NCBI RefSeq assembly: GCF_002261425.1
Contig: NZ_NEVJ01000001.1
Coordinates: 744,001 to 808,000, forward strand
Origin: Bordetella genomosp. 9
GTDB taxonomy: Bacteria; Pseudomonadota; Gammaproteobacteria; Burkholderiales; Burkholderiaceae_B
DNA length: 64,000 nt
Direction of reading: 5' to 3'
Of the stretch, positions 42,730 through 52,130 are shown piece after piece. Each line of letters starts with the position of its first letter. The stretch's first letter is position 1. Position numbers and translations under genes: made by a program. The notes below the pieces were generated by a model. The model did not search any database. It saw only the letters and a list, made by a program, of their open reading frames with translations, and was not told the DNA's origin.

Positions 42730-45171
42730 ATGTACAAGGTTATGGCGCGCAGGCGCTCTCTGAAATCGGTTGCCCGCCGGACCGCGTGGGCATGCGCCGC
42801 GGGGCGCATGGCATTCGGCGCGGTGGCGGCGACGCCCTTGATGGCGCTGGCGCCGGCGGTCCACGCGCAATCCCAGGCCGCGCAGGTGCGCAACTACGAT
42901 ATCCCCGCCGGCACGCTGGAAAGCGTCCTGGGCCGTTTCGGCCGCGAGTCCGGCATCATGCTGTCGTTCAAGCCCGAGGTGACCCAAGGCCGCCAGAGCA
43001 ATGGCCTGCGCGGCAGCTATACGGTGGAGGGCGGGCTGGACGCGCTGCTGGCCAATACCAGCATCCAGGCGGTGCGCCAGAGCAACGGCGGCTATGTTCT
43101 GAACCGTCCCATGGACGCGGGCGCCGGTGCCGGCGCCGTGCTGCTGCCCACCGTCAAGGTCCACACCACCGCGGAAAACGACCTGCCGCCGGCCTATGCC
43201 GGCGGGCAGATCGCCACCGGCGGCGGCCTGGGCATCCTGGGCACGAACAACGTCATGGACGTGCCCTTCAACACCACCAACTACACCGCCGAGGCGATCG
43301 AGGACCTGCAGGCCCGCACGCTGGCGGACGTCGTGCAGAACGAGTCGTCCGTGCGCATGCTGACCTCCACCAATGGCTTCGGCGAGGATTTCCAGATCCG
43401 CGGCTATACGGTGTCGAGCAACGACGTCGGCATCAACGGCCTGTATGGCCTGGCGTCGGCCAGCCGCATGCCGGCCGCGATCATGGAGCGCGTCGAAGTG
43501 CTGAAAGGTCCCGGCACGCTGATGAACGGCATCGCGCCGAACGGCAGCATCGGCGGCGGCATCAACATCGTGACCAAGCGCGCCGGCGACGATCCGCTGA
43601 CCCGCTTGACCACCACTTACCAGAGCAAGGGCCAGTTGGGCGAGCAGTTCGACATCGGCCGCCGCTTCGGTGACAACAAGGAGTGGGGCATACGCGTCAA
43701 CGGCGTGTACAAGGATGGCGCCACCACGATCGACAAGGGCAACCAGCAGCAGACGGTGGGCGCGATCGGACTGGACTATCGCGGCACCCGGCTGCGCTGG
43801 TCGCTGGATGCCTATGACCAGCGCGAGGATACCGATAACTTTCGCCCGCAGGTGGGTTTCCAGTCGTCGGTGACGTCCATGCCGGACGCGCCGTCCGGGC
43901 ATCGCAACTTTTTCCCGGGCACCAAGCTGAAACTGCAGGACTCCACCGTCCTGAGCCGCGTCGAGTACGACGTCACCGACCGCGTCACCGTCTATGCCGC
44001 GGGCGGCTATCGCTACGGCTCGGCCGACCAGACCTTCCCGTCGGGGCCGGTGGACCAGTTCGGCAATTTCACCGCCACCAACGCGTACTACGACTCGTAC
44101 AGCAAGACGTCCACGGGCGAAGTGGGCATGCGCGCGCGCTTCGATACCTGGGGCGTCGGCCATACGCTGACCCTGGGCGCCACGCGCCTGGACCAGGAAG
44201 CCGGCAATGCCTACGTGACCTCGGCGACCCGCGTCGCGTCCAATATCTACCACCCGTCGCCGTTGCCGCCCGTTACCGGCGACCGCGTGTCGCCCAGCAA
44301 GGCGTCGGACACCGCGCTTTCCAGCGTGGCCCTGACCGACACGCTGTCGTTCTTCAACGACCGCCTGCTGGTCACAGGCGGCCTGCGCGACCAGCGCGTC
44401 AAGCTGGACAACTATTCGACCACCAGCGGCGCCCGCACCTCGTCGTATGACGAAAGCGCGGTATCGCCCCTGGCCGGCATCGTCTTCAAGCCGATGTCCA
44501 ACGTGTCCCTGTACGGCAATTTCACCTCGGGCCTGACGCGCGGCGGCATCGCGCCGGCCACGGCGGCGAACGCCGGACAGGTGTTCGCGCCGTACAAGTC
44601 CAAGCAGTACGAAGCCGGCGTCAAGGTGGACTGGGGCAGCGTGATCACCACCGCGTCGGTCTTCCAGATCGACCGGCCCAACGCCATCACGGATCCGGAC
44701 ACCAACATCTACAGCTTCGACGGCGAACAGCGCAATCGCGGCGTGGAGCTGTCGGCCTACGGCGAGTTGACGCGCGGCCTGCGCGTGATGACCAGCGCGA
44801 CGTTCTTCGACGCCAAGCTCAAGCGCACGGCGGGTGGCGTAAACGACGGCAACGATGCCAACGGCGTGCCGGACAGCACCTTCAACGCGGGCGTGGATTG
44901 GGATACGCCCTGGGTGCGCGGGCTGAGCCTGAACGCGCGCGTCATCCATACGTCGTCGACGTACTTCAATGCGGCGAACACCTTCAAGGTGCCGTCGTGG
45001 ACGCGTTTTGATGTCGGCGCGCGCTACGTCACCGACGTGATGGGCAAATCGGTGGTGTTCCGCGCCAACATCGAAAACCTGTTCAACAAGGACTACTGGC
45101 TGGTCAGCGGGACCTACGCCACGGTCGCGGCGCCGCGCACCTTGCTGCTGTCGGCGCAGATCGATTTCTGA
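42730..45171 (+). CDS. TonB-dependent siderophore receptor with signalling domain
   Basis: 813 aa. A basic signal peptide (residues 1-46, cleavage after AHA) leads to an STN signalling domain (about 55-108: NYDIPAGTLESVLGRFGRES) that talks to FecR. A plug follows with 'EVLKGPGTLMNGIAPNGSIGGGINIVTKRA', then a 22-strand barrel closing with terminal Phe (LLSAQIDF). It imports a ferric siderophore across the outer membrane using TonB energy. The plug and barrel resemble FpvA/FhuE/ferrichrome-type receptors. The operon continues with the inner-membrane PepSY protein. The ligand cannot be told from sequence. Confidence 0.94.
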   Translation: MYKVMARRRSLKSVARRTAWACAAGRMAFGAVAATPLMALAPAVHAQSQAAQVRNYDIPAGTLESVLGRFGRESGIMLSFKPEVTQGRQSNGLRGSYTVEGGLDALLANTSIQAVRQSNGGYVLNRPMDAGAGAGAVLLPTVKVHTTAENDLPPAYAGGQIATGGGLGILGTNNVMDVPFNTTNYTAEAIEDLQARTLADVVQNESSVRMLTSTNGFGEDFQIRGYTVSSNDVGINGLYGLASASRMPAAIMERVEVLKGPGTLMNGIAPNGSIGGGINIVTKRAGDDPLTRLTTTYQSKGQLGEQFDIGRRFGDNKEWGIRVNGVYKDGATTIDKGNQQQTVGAIGLDYRGTRLRWSLDAYDQREDTDNFRPQVGFQSSVTSMPDAPSGHRNFFPGTKLKLQDSTVLSRVEYDVTDRVTVYAAGGYRYGSADQTFPSGPVDQFGNFTATNAYYDSYSKTSTGEVGMRARFDTWGVGHTLTLGATRLDQEAGNAYVTSATRVASNIYHPSPLPPVTGDRVSPSKASDTALSSVALTDTLSFFNDRLLVTGGLRDQRVKLDNYSTTSGARTSSYDESAVSPLAGIVFKPMSNVSLYGNFTSGLTRGGIAPATAANAGQVFAPYKSKQYEAGVKVDWGSVITTASVFQIDRPNAITDPDTNIYSFDGEQRNRGVELSAYGELTRGLRVMTSATFFDAKLKRTAGGVNDGNDANGVPDSTFNAGVDWDTPWVRGLSLNARVIHTSSTYFNAANTFKVPSWTRFDVGARYVTDVMGKSVVFRANIENLFNKDYWLVSGTYATVAAPRTLLLSAQIDF

Positions 45172-45188
45172 GAGAGGGAAGAGGAATC

Positions 45189-46952
45189 TTGCGGGGTATA
45201 CGGATAGGGATGGGGCGCACCGGCGCGCTTGTCGTTCGCATCGTTCTGGCCGTCGGCGGCGGTTATGCGCTGGCGGCGCTGGCCAGCGTGGCGGCGCTCG
45301 CGCTGCCCATCAGCCGCCCGCAGGCGGTGCTGACCGGCATGCTGGCCAGCTTCGCCATCTACGCCGGCGCCGTGGTCTGGATGTTCGCCGCGTACACGGG
45401 CCGCGGCATACGCCAGACCATGTCGGACCTGCATACCTGGGCCGGCCTGCTGGCGGGTTGGGTCCTGTACGCGATGTTCCTGACGGGCACCGTCAGCTAC
45501 TTCAAGGACGAAATCTCCCAATGGATGCGGCCCGAGCTGCCGCATCAGGCCCGGCTGGGAGACCCCGCCGCCACCGCGCAGCGCGTCGCCGACGAGCTGC
45601 GGGTGCTGGCCGCCGGCACCACGCAATGGAATATGGAGTTGCCCACGCCGCGCAGCAATGTGGTCGACGTGTTCTGGCGCTTGCCCAGCGCCGAGCCGGG
45701 CCGGCGCTCGTTCGGTTCCGCGACGCTGGATCCCGCCAGCGGCCACCAGGTTGCCGCGCGCGCCACCCTGGGCGGCGATTTCTTCTACCGTTTCCACTTC
45801 CAGTTCCACTACATGTCGGCCTTCTGGGGGCGATGGCTGGCCGGGCTGTGCGCGATGTTCATGCTGGTGGCCATCGTCAGCGGCGTCATCACGCACAAGA
45901 AAATCTTCGTCGACTTCTTCACTTTCCGCTGGGGCAAGGGCCAGCGCTCGTGGCTGGACGCGCACAACGCGCTATCGGTCTTCGGCTTGCCCTTCCACTT
46001 GATGATTACCTACACCGGACTGGTCACCTTGATGGCGCTGTACATGCCCTGGGGGCAGCAGGTCGCGATCAAGACGCCGGCCCAGCGCCAGGAACTGACG
46101 GCGCAGCTCAATGCCTTCATCCAGCCGGGCAAGCCGAGCGGCCAGCCCGCCGCGCTGGCGCCCATCGACGAGATGGTGCGGCAGGCCCAGGCGCGCTGGG
46201 GCGCCGACCAGGTGGGCCGCGTGACGGTGACCTTGCCGGGCGATGCCGCGGCGCGCGTCGCCGTGACCCGCGGCGAGGCCGGCAGACCGTCGATGAGTCC
46301 GCACTATCTGCTGTTCGAAGGCGCCACCGGCAGGCTGCTGCAGGTCCACGACCGTGTCGGCCCGGCGGCCGAGGTCAGGGGCGTGATGTACGCCCTGCAT
46401 CTGGGCCGCTTCAGCGACCTCGAGCTGCGCTGGCTGTATTTCATCGTCAGCCTGGCGGGCACGGCCATGGTCGGCACCGGGCTGGTGATGTGGACGGTCA
46501 AGCGGCGGCAGAAGCTGCCGGATCCGCAACGGCCGCATGTCGGGTTCCTGCTGGTCGAACGGCTGAATATCGCCGCCATCGCCGGGCTGTCCGTGGCGAT
46601 GACGGTGTTTCTCTGGGGCAACCGCCTGCTCCCGGCCGGCCTGGAGGCGCGCGCCGCCCGGGAGATCGATCTGTTCTTCGCGGTCTGGGCCGCGACCCTG
46701 CTGTACGCCCTGGCGCGGCCGGCGCGGCGGGCGTGGCTGGAGCTGCTGTGGCTGGCCGCCGCCCTGCTGGCCGCCTTGCCCGTCGTGAATGCGCTGACCA
46801 CGCAGCGCCCGCTGTGGCATAGCATCGCCACGGGCGACTGGGTCTACGCCGGGTTCGACCTGATGCTGTGGCTGTTCGCGGCGCTGCACGCGGCGTTGGC
46901 GGTGCGGATGGCGCGGCACAGGCCGCGCGCGCCGCGCGGGGCGGTCCGATGA
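45189..46952 (+). CDS. DUF3649-PepSY-type inner-membrane iron-uptake protein (fused)
   Basis: 587 aa. Residues 1-75 are a two-span segment ('RIVLAVGGGYALAALASVAALALP', then 'SFAIYAGAVVWMFAAYT') like stand-alone DUF3649 proteins. From about 80 a PepSY-associated membrane domain follows ('MSDLHTWAGLLAGWVLYAMFLTGTVSYFKDEI') with three or more further spans and a large periplasmic domain containing the iron-binding-like histidines. Such proteins are encoded with siderophore receptors and are thought to reduce or accept ferric siderophore in the periplasm. TTG at 45189 after a GAGGAA-rich stretch is the likely start, with the ATG at 45210 as an alternative. Confidence 0.83.
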   Translation: MRGIRIGMGRTGALVVRIVLAVGGGYALAALASVAALALPISRPQAVLTGMLASFAIYAGAVVWMFAAYTGRGIRQTMSDLHTWAGLLAGWVLYAMFLTGTVSYFKDEISQWMRPELPHQARLGDPAATAQRVADELRVLAAGTTQWNMELPTPRSNVVDVFWRLPSAEPGRRSFGSATLDPASGHQVAARATLGGDFFYRFHFQFHYMSAFWGRWLAGLCAMFMLVAIVSGVITHKKIFVDFFTFRWGKGQRSWLDAHNALSVFGLPFHLMITYTGLVTLMALYMPWGQQVAIKTPAQRQELTAQLNAFIQPGKPSGQPAALAPIDEMVRQAQARWGADQVGRVTVTLPGDAAARVAVTRGEAGRPSMSPHYLLFEGATGRLLQVHDRVGPAAEVRGVMYALHLGRFSDLELRWLYFIVSLAGTAMVGTGLVMWTVKRRQKLPDPQRPHVGFLLVERLNIAAIAGLSVAMTVFLWGNRLLPAGLEARAAREIDLFFAVWAATLLYALARPARRAWLELLWLAAALLAALPVVNALTTQRPLWHSIATGDWVYAGFDLMLWLFAALHAALAVRMARHRPRAPRGAVR

Positions 46953-47224
46953 CCCATCTGCTGACGCTGTGGTTCTGCCTGCTCGGATTCCTGGCGCTGG
47001 CCATGGCGACCGAGCGCCAGCAGGAGGCCTTGTTCGGCCGCCTGCTCACGCCCGCGCGCACCCGCATGCTGCGCCTGGCCGGTTGGAGCGCACTCGCGGT
47101 GGCGCTGTCCATCGTCGTCGCGCGGCAGGGTTGGGGACTGGGACTGGTCAGCTACAGCGGCCATACCAGCCTGGCCGCCGGGCTCGTCTACCTGGGATTG
47201 ATCATCCGAGATCGCCGGGGATAG
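46949..47224 (+). CDS. DUF3325 family small membrane protein
   Basis: 91 aa with three hydrophobic spans (LLTLWFCLLGFLALAMATERQ; AGWSALAVALSIVVARQGWGLG; LAAGLVYLGLIIRD), as in DUF3325 proteins that end PepSY iron-uptake operons. The ATG overlaps the PepSY stop by 4 bases (ATGA). Function unknown; probably an accessory of the inner-membrane PepSY protein. Confidence 0.82.
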   Translation: MTHLLTLWFCLLGFLALAMATERQQEALFGRLLTPARTRMLRLAGWSALAVALSIVVARQGWGLGLVSYSGHTSLAAGLVYLGLIIRDRRG

Positions 47225-47239
47225 CCTGCGGCGGCGGAA

Positions 47240-47259
47240 ATTGTGCCAAATGTCACAAT
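47240..47259. promoter_or_regulatory. inverted repeat upstream of the YjfB-like gene
   Basis: ATTGTG (47240-47245) and CACAAT (47254-47259) form a perfect 6-base inverted repeat with an 8-base spacer, followed by TATGCT (47267-47272) as a possible -10 box. It lies 45-64 bases before the start codon and is a plausible repressor or activator site; the protein that binds it is unknown. Confidence 0.4.
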
Positions 47260-47303
47260 CGTACGGTATGCTTCGGAATCTTTCTCCAGCCAGGATCATG
47301 TCC

Positions 47304-47507
47304 ATGGACAACATGTCGATCGAAGGGACCGTCGCCACCGCCGTCGGCCTGCAGCAGGCCAACGCCATGCAGGACGCCCAGAACGTCCTGCTGCGCAAGG
47401 TCCTGGACAACCAGGCGCAGGCCATCACCAGCCTGCTGGACGCGGCCACGGTGCCGCAGCTGTCGACCTACGGCATGGTGGGCACGCAGCTGCACGTCAC
47501 CGCCTGA
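47304..47507 (+). CDS. YjfB-like small protein (putative motility family)
   Basis: 67 aa. The pattern 'VATAVGLQQANAMQDAQNVLLRKVLDNQAQAITSLLDA' fits the YjfB family, small helical proteins annotated as putative motility proteins. ATG at 47304 is chosen because AGGA stands at 8 bases; an in-frame ATG at 47298 is the alternative, and an upstream extension to 47241 has no support. No flagellar genes are nearby, so the motility link is untested here. Confidence 0.7.
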   Translation: MDNMSIEGTVATAVGLQQANAMQDAQNVLLRKVLDNQAQAITSLLDAATVPQLSTYGMVGTQLHVTA

Positions 47508-47626
47508 CCTGCGCGCGCCGCGGCCGTCGGCCATAGGGCGCGGTGCGACGGTGGATTCCACAGCCGGTCCCTGGGTGTCACACTACGGGTTTTGCCCCGG
47601 ATACGAAGACAGCTCGGGAGCTGACC

Positions 47627-48217
47627 ATGACGACATTCCATCGGCGCGATTTCATTACCGGCGCGCTGCTCGGCGCCGCCTGCCTGGCCATTCCTTCATC
47701 GCCCGCGCTTGCCGCGGTGCAGGTGCCCGCCATGCTGCTGCTGCAGCGTAACGACTGGGTGCCCAACAATCCGCGCTTGCCGGTGCTGCAGTACATGGGC
47801 GTGCTCATGGACGGCGACGTCGCGTCCGCCTTCGAAGGCCTGTTCGCGCGCAACGGCTGGGTGCCGCAATGGCGCGACGGCATCTACGACTACCACCATT
47901 ACCACTCCACCGCGCACGAAACGCTGGGCATCGCGGCCGGCTCGGCGCGCCTGATGCTGGGCGGTCCGCACGGCACCGAGATGGCCGTGCAGAAGGGCGA
48001 TGTGCTGGTGCTGCCGGCCGGCACCGGCCACTGCCGCCTGTCGGCCAGCCCGGATTTCCTGGTGGTGGGCGCCTATCCGCCCGGGCAGAAGTGGGATATC
48101 TGCCGGGACGCACCCACGCAGGCGATGCTGGACCGCATCGCCCGCTTGCCGTTCCCGGCGGGCGACCCGGTCACCGGCAAGGATCCGGCGCTGGCGAGGT
48201 ACTGGCAGGTCGCCTGA
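47627..48217 (+). CDS. secreted cupin-fold protein (Tat signal)
   Basis: 196 aa. The N-terminus '[21 protein letters not shown]' is a twin-arginine signal with cleavage after ALA (residue 31 or so). The mature part is a single cupin-like barrel with metal-type histidines ([14 protein letters not shown]) and a '[15 protein letters not shown]' second half-motif, the cupin 1 and 2 signature. GGGAG is 6 bases upstream of the ATG. The substrate is unknown; export in folded form suggests metal loading in the cytoplasm. Monocistronic. Confidence 0.85.
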   Translation: MTTFHRRDFITGALLGAACLAIPSSPALAAVQVPAMLLLQRNDWVPNNPRLPVLQYMGVLMDGDVASAFEGLFARNGWVPQWRDGIYDYHHYHSTAHETLGIAAGSARLMLGGPHGTEMAVQKGDVLVLPAGTGHCRLSASPDFLVVGAYPPGQKWDICRDAPTQAMLDRIARLPFPAGDPVTGKDPALARYWQVA

Positions 48218-48286
48218 TGGTCGCGCCGAAGACGGCATGGCCGCCAGCGCATGACCACCAGCGCATGAACGCCAGCGCTTGACCCG

Positions 48287-49699
48287 TCAGCGTTTGACGG
48301 TCAGCGCATCGATCAGCTCGCCGATGTCCGCCAGCTTCTCGACGTTCATCATGGTGTCGACCACGCGATCCACCTGCGTCCGCGCGATGCGCCGCGACGC
48401 CAGCTTGACGAACTTTTCGATGACGTCGTCGGCCGAGGCGAAGGAATGCTCGCTGCCGCGCGGCGCTTCGACGGTTTCCTCCATCCGCGTGCCGTCCTTC
48501 AGCGCCACCTTGACCTTCACCATGTGCCGATACACCGCGCCGCGTGCGGTGATGGCCGGGTCTTCGATCACCCGCACCTTCTGCGATACGCGGATGCGCT
48601 CGGCATTCGTGACGTCCGCTTCGGTGAACTGATCGACGAACACGTCGCCTTCCAGCAGCAGCGTGGCGACGCAGTACGGCAGGTTCAGCTGCGCCGACGT
48701 CAGGCCCTGCGGGACGTACTTCCAGCCCACGTGGTCCACCGTGACGCGCGAGCCTTCCACCACGATTTCCTCGACGTCGTCAGGCCCGAAGGGCTTGCGC
48801 GCGCGCATGGTGCGCAGGGCGTCCAGCGTCGTGTGGTTGCTGCCCACGCAGGAATAGAACTTCAGGGCGATGCGCATGGTTTCGAACTGCGAGCCCAGTC
48901 CCGCCGTCAGCTTGGCCAGGTCGAAGCGGTCGGTCGAGCGCGACAGCGTGCTGCAGAAACCGCCATACGGATTTTCGAACACGTCGACGATGCCCGTGAA
49001 GCCGCGCGCCGCCAGCAGCGCGCCGTACAGACCGCTTTGCGACGCGCGGCCGGCGTGCATGCGCTTGACCATCGCGCCGAACTGCGCCGCCATCAGGCCG
49101 GACGACTGCGTGCCGGCGATGCCCAGCGCGTGCACGGTCTGGTCGGCGGTCAGCCGCAAGGCCGCGGCGGCGCCGGCGGCGGCGGAAAACACGCCCACCG
49201 TCGCGCCCGAATGCCAGCCCTGGGCAATGTGTTCGGGCCCCATGCACATGCCCACGCGCGGCCCGATTTCGTAGCCGGCCACGCAGGCGCGCAGGAAATC
49301 CTGCCCCGTCATGCCGGGTCGCCGGCCCGCCACCGCCAGCACCGCGGGCAAGGTGACCGCGCCGACGTGCAGCACGCCGACACGATGCACGTCATCGATC
49401 TCGAAGCCCTGTATGAGCGTGCCGTTGACCAGCGCCGCGTGCGGCGAGGACAGGCGCTTGTCCGTGCCCCAGACCGGCGTCGTGGTGCTCTGGTCTTCCG
49501 CCAGCAGCGTTTCCAGCAGGATCTTGCTCCACGGCAGCTCCGCGCCGAAGATGGCGCAACCGAACGAATCCAGGATCAGCAGCTTGATGCGCTCGCGCAC
49601 GTGTTCGGGGATGGCGTCGTAGTCGAGCGTGGCGACGAATTCGGCGATGCCTCGGGTATAGGTGTTCTGGATCTCTTCGGTGTCGTGCGCGTGGCCCAT
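48287..49699 (-). CDS. MmgE/PrpD family protein
   Basis: 470 aa, typical full length for the MmgE/PrpD fold (2-methylcitrate dehydratase, aconitate decarboxylase and many uncharacterised relatives). Family landmarks include 'ILDSFGCAIFGAELPWSK', 'GFEIDDVH' with the active-site acid/His pair, and 'AGWHSGATVGVFSAAAGAAA' (HIAQGWHSGATVG). Most members of this paralogous group in Bordetella-like genomes sit next to LysR or Bug genes and have unknown substrates, probably hydroxy- or dicarboxylic acids. ATG at 49699 has GGAGAC at 6 bases; the open frame continues to 49999 without homology. Divergent from a LysR gene. Confidence 0.87.
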   Translation of the reverse strand: MGHAHDTEEIQNTYTRGIAEFVATLDYDAIPEHVRERIKLLILDSFGCAIFGAELPWSKILLETLLAEDQSTTTPVWGTDKRLSSPHAALVNGTLIQGFEIDDVHRVGVLHVGAVTLPAVLAVAGRRPGMTGQDFLRACVAGYEIGPRVGMCMGPEHIAQGWHSGATVGVFSAAAGAAAALRLTADQTVHALGIAGTQSSGLMAAQFGAMVKRMHAGRASQSGLYGALLAARGFTGIVDVFENPYGGFCSTLSRSTDRFDLAKLTAGLGSQFETMRIALKFYSCVGSNHTTLDALRTMRARKPFGPDDVEEIVVEGSRVTVDHVGWKYVPQGLTSAQLNLPYCVATLLLEGDVFVDQFTEADVTNAERIRVSQKVRVIEDPAITARGAVYRHMVKVKVALKDGTRMEETVEAPRGSEHSFASADDVIEKFVKLASRRIARTQVDRVVDTMMNVEKLADIGELIDALTVKR

Positions 49700-49791
49700 G
49701 GTCGTCTCCGGCTTTCCCTCAGGGGTTTTTCGAATAGGGTGACCTGGAAGTATCCGGCGCGCGGCGGCGGATTGTGAATTGCACGTTGCGC

Positions 49792-49819
49792 GATTATTAT
49801 TGCGTGAAGTGGAATAATC
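49792..49819. promoter_or_regulatory. inverted repeat between the MmgE/PrpD and LysR genes
   Basis: GATTATT (49792-49798) and AATAATC (49813-49819) are perfect 7-base inverted arms with a 14-base spacer, i.e. two helical turns between centres. The repeat ends 7 bases before the LysR start codon and lies in the only A+T-rich segment of the gap, so it may bind the LysR dimer. Confidence 0.5.
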
Positions 49820-49826
49820 AGGTGCC

Positions 49827-50771
49827 ATGGCTTCCTTGAACGCTGTCGATCTCGAAGGCCTGCGGGGTTTCGTGGCGATCGCGCGGCATGCCAGTTTCCA
49901 ACTGGCCACGACCGAGCTGAACATCTCGGCGCCCGCGCTGACGCGCCGCATCCAGCGGCTGGAAGCCGCCATCGGCGCGCCCCTGTTCGAACGGACCACG
50001 CGCCGCGTTCAATTGACGCCCATCGGCGAATTGCTGCTGCCGCGCGCACGCGACATCCTGGCCAACCTGGCGGACGCCCTGTCCGCGGTGGACGATGCGC
50101 TGGCCAGCCGCAGCGGGCAGCTCAGCCTGGGCTGCATCCCCACGGCCACCAAGCTCCTGCTGCCGCATATCCTGCGCGCCTTCCACGAGCAAAGGCCGCA
50201 GACCCGCATACGCATCGCCGAAAACAACGTGGCGGGCGTGACCGCGGCGGTGCTGAACGGTACCGTGGATTTCGGCATTACCCTGCAGCCCGCGGCGGGC
50301 GCCGGTTTGGCCTTTGACGCCTTGCTCACCGAACCTTTCCTGCTGGCCTGCCCGCTCGACCATCCCCTGGCCGAACGGCGCCAGGTCGACTGGAGCGACC
50401 TCAAGCCCTACCGGCTGATCGTTTCCGAGCCGGGCAGCGGCAACCGCGCGGTGCTGGAACAAGCCTTGCGGAAGTGGCGCTGGCAACGCGACCACCTGGT
50501 GGAGATCGACCACCTGACCAGTTCGCTCGGCCTGGTGGAAGCCGGGCTGGGCATTTCCGTCGTGCCCTTGTCGGCCTTGCCGGACCTGCCGGACCCGCGG
50601 CTGGCGATCCGCGCGCTGGGCGGGCCGCGAGTGACGCGCACACTGGGACTGCTGCGGCGCCGCGCGATTCCGCTGGGCGCCGTGGCGCAGCAGTTCCGGC
50701 GGTCGGTGCGCCAACTGGCGCCCCTGCTGCAAAGCCAGGCCGCGGAACGCGCCGCGCGCTATTCCCTGTAA
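49827..50771 (+). CDS. LysR-family regulator
   Basis: 314 aa. The HTH is at residues 8-68 ('DLEGLRGFVAIARHASFQLATTELNISAPALTRRIQRLEA'), an effector domain follows to about 300. It is divergent from the MmgE/PrpD gene with a 127-base gap holding an inverted repeat, so it probably controls that gene. The MFS gene starts 83 bases downstream and may belong to the same unit. Confidence 0.92.
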   Translation: MASLNAVDLEGLRGFVAIARHASFQLATTELNISAPALTRRIQRLEAAIGAPLFERTTRRVQLTPIGELLLPRARDILANLADALSAVDDALASRSGQLSLGCIPTATKLLLPHILRAFHEQRPQTRIRIAENNVAGVTAAVLNGTVDFGITLQPAAGAGLAFDALLTEPFLLACPLDHPLAERRQVDWSDLKPYRLIVSEPGSGNRAVLEQALRKWRWQRDHLVEIDHLTSSLGLVEAGLGISVVPLSALPDLPDPRLAIRALGGPRVTRTLGLLRRRAIPLGAVAQQFRRSVRQLAPLLQSQAAERAARYSL

Positions 50772-50854
50772 CGCCAGACCGGCTTCTGAAACGGATACCT
50801 GAATCGGTGGATTTGAACGACTCCCTTCCTTCCGCAACGGCACATGCCCATGGC

Positions 50855-52009
50855 ATGCGCGCCACCACCCGCGCCGTCATGGCGCAGTTCTTCGTCGCCG
50901 GCATGGCCTTCGCCTGCTGGGGCGTGCAGATACCCGACATCAAGTCGCGCTTCGGCCTGTCGGACTTCGTGCTGTCCTTCGCCATGCTGACCGTGGCGGG
51001 CGGCGCCATCATCGCGATGGGCACGGTCGGACGCTGGGCCACCCGGGTCGGCAGCGCCCACGCGCTGGTGGTCAGCGGCGTGGTATATGCCGTGGCCACC
51101 GCATTGATCCCATGGATGCCGAACTTCGAGATCCTGCTGGCGTTGCTGCTGGTGCTGGGCATGGCCACGGCCGGTTACGACGTCACCGTGAACGTGCAGG
51201 CCGTCGCGGTGGAAACGCGCGGCGGCCGGCCCATCATGTCGACCCTGCACGGCATGTTCAGCCTGGGCGGCATGGTGGGCGCGGGCCTGGGCGGCCTGGC
51301 GGCCTTGGGCGATCTGCCAGCCTGGATATATCCCGCCGGCATAGGCCTGGCGACGCTGGGCGCCATTGCCTGGGGCCGGCCTTATCTGCTGGCCGACGCG
51401 GCGGCGGATGACGAGGCCAAGGGAACCGGTTCCAGAAGGATCCCCGCCGCGCTGTGGATACTCGGTTTTTTCGCCTTCCTGGGCCTGATCTGCGAAGGCG
51501 CCATGTACGACTGGGCCAGCGTGTACCTGCGCGATGTCGCCCATGCCGCGCCGCAGCTGGCCAGCTACGGATATGCCGCCTTTTCCACCGGCATGGCCTG
51601 CGGGCGCTTCGCCGCCGATCCCCTGCGCCGCCGCATCGGCGATGGGGCGACCTTGACGATCAGCACCTGGATGGGCTTCGCCGGCATCACGGTGGCGGTG
51701 GCCTTGCCGCAGCCGGCCTGGACGGTCGCGGGCTTCGTCCTGATGGGGCTGGGCGTGGCCAACCTGATGCCGCTGTTCTTCCTGGCCGGCGCACGACTGC
51801 CCGGAACCACGCCGGCGCAGGGCGTGGCGGCCATCGCCCGATGCGCCTATACCGGCATGCTGCTGGGGCCGGCCATCATCGGCGCCATCACGCATCATGC
51901 CGACCTGCGCGTGGCGCTGGGCGCGGTCGCCCTCATCATGGGGCTGATCGCGGCCGTCGGAATACGCCAGGTGCTGCGCATCGGGCGCCCGGCGGCGGCG
52001 CCGGGCTAG
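50855..52009 (+). CDS. MFS transporter (YbjJ/FucP-like)
   Basis: 384 aa with about 12 spans. The first span ('AVMAQFFVAGMAFACWGVQIPDIKSRFGLSDFVLSFAML') and the conserved charged loop 'GMATAGYDVTVNVQAVAVETRGGRPIMSTLHGMFSLGGMVG' match the YbjJ/inner-membrane transporter group. Substrate unknown. ATG 50855 is used; in-frame GTG 50807 is an alternative, and neither has a strong ribosome site. Confidence 0.82.
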   Translation: MRATTRAVMAQFFVAGMAFACWGVQIPDIKSRFGLSDFVLSFAMLTVAGGAIIAMGTVGRWATRVGSAHALVVSGVVYAVATALIPWMPNFEILLALLLVLGMATAGYDVTVNVQAVAVETRGGRPIMSTLHGMFSLGGMVGAGLGGLAALGDLPAWIYPAGIGLATLGAIAWGRPYLLADAAADDEAKGTGSRRIPAALWILGFFAFLGLICEGAMYDWASVYLRDVAHAAPQLASYGYAAFSTGMACGRFAADPLRRRIGDGATLTISTWMGFAGITVAVALPQPAWTVAGFVLMGLGVANLMPLFFLAGARLPGTTPAQGVAAIARCAYTGMLLGPAIIGAITHHADLRVALGAVALIMGLIAAVGIRQVLRIGRPAAAPG

Positions 52010-52130
52010 CGCCGGGCCCGTGGTGTCTTTACCGACTCTTACATCTGCCCGCGACGGATTTCCCGCGCGCCGTCCGTTGAAGTAGAAACGGCGCCGTCCC
52101 GATCCGACGGTATCGCTGGGAGTCGTGAAA

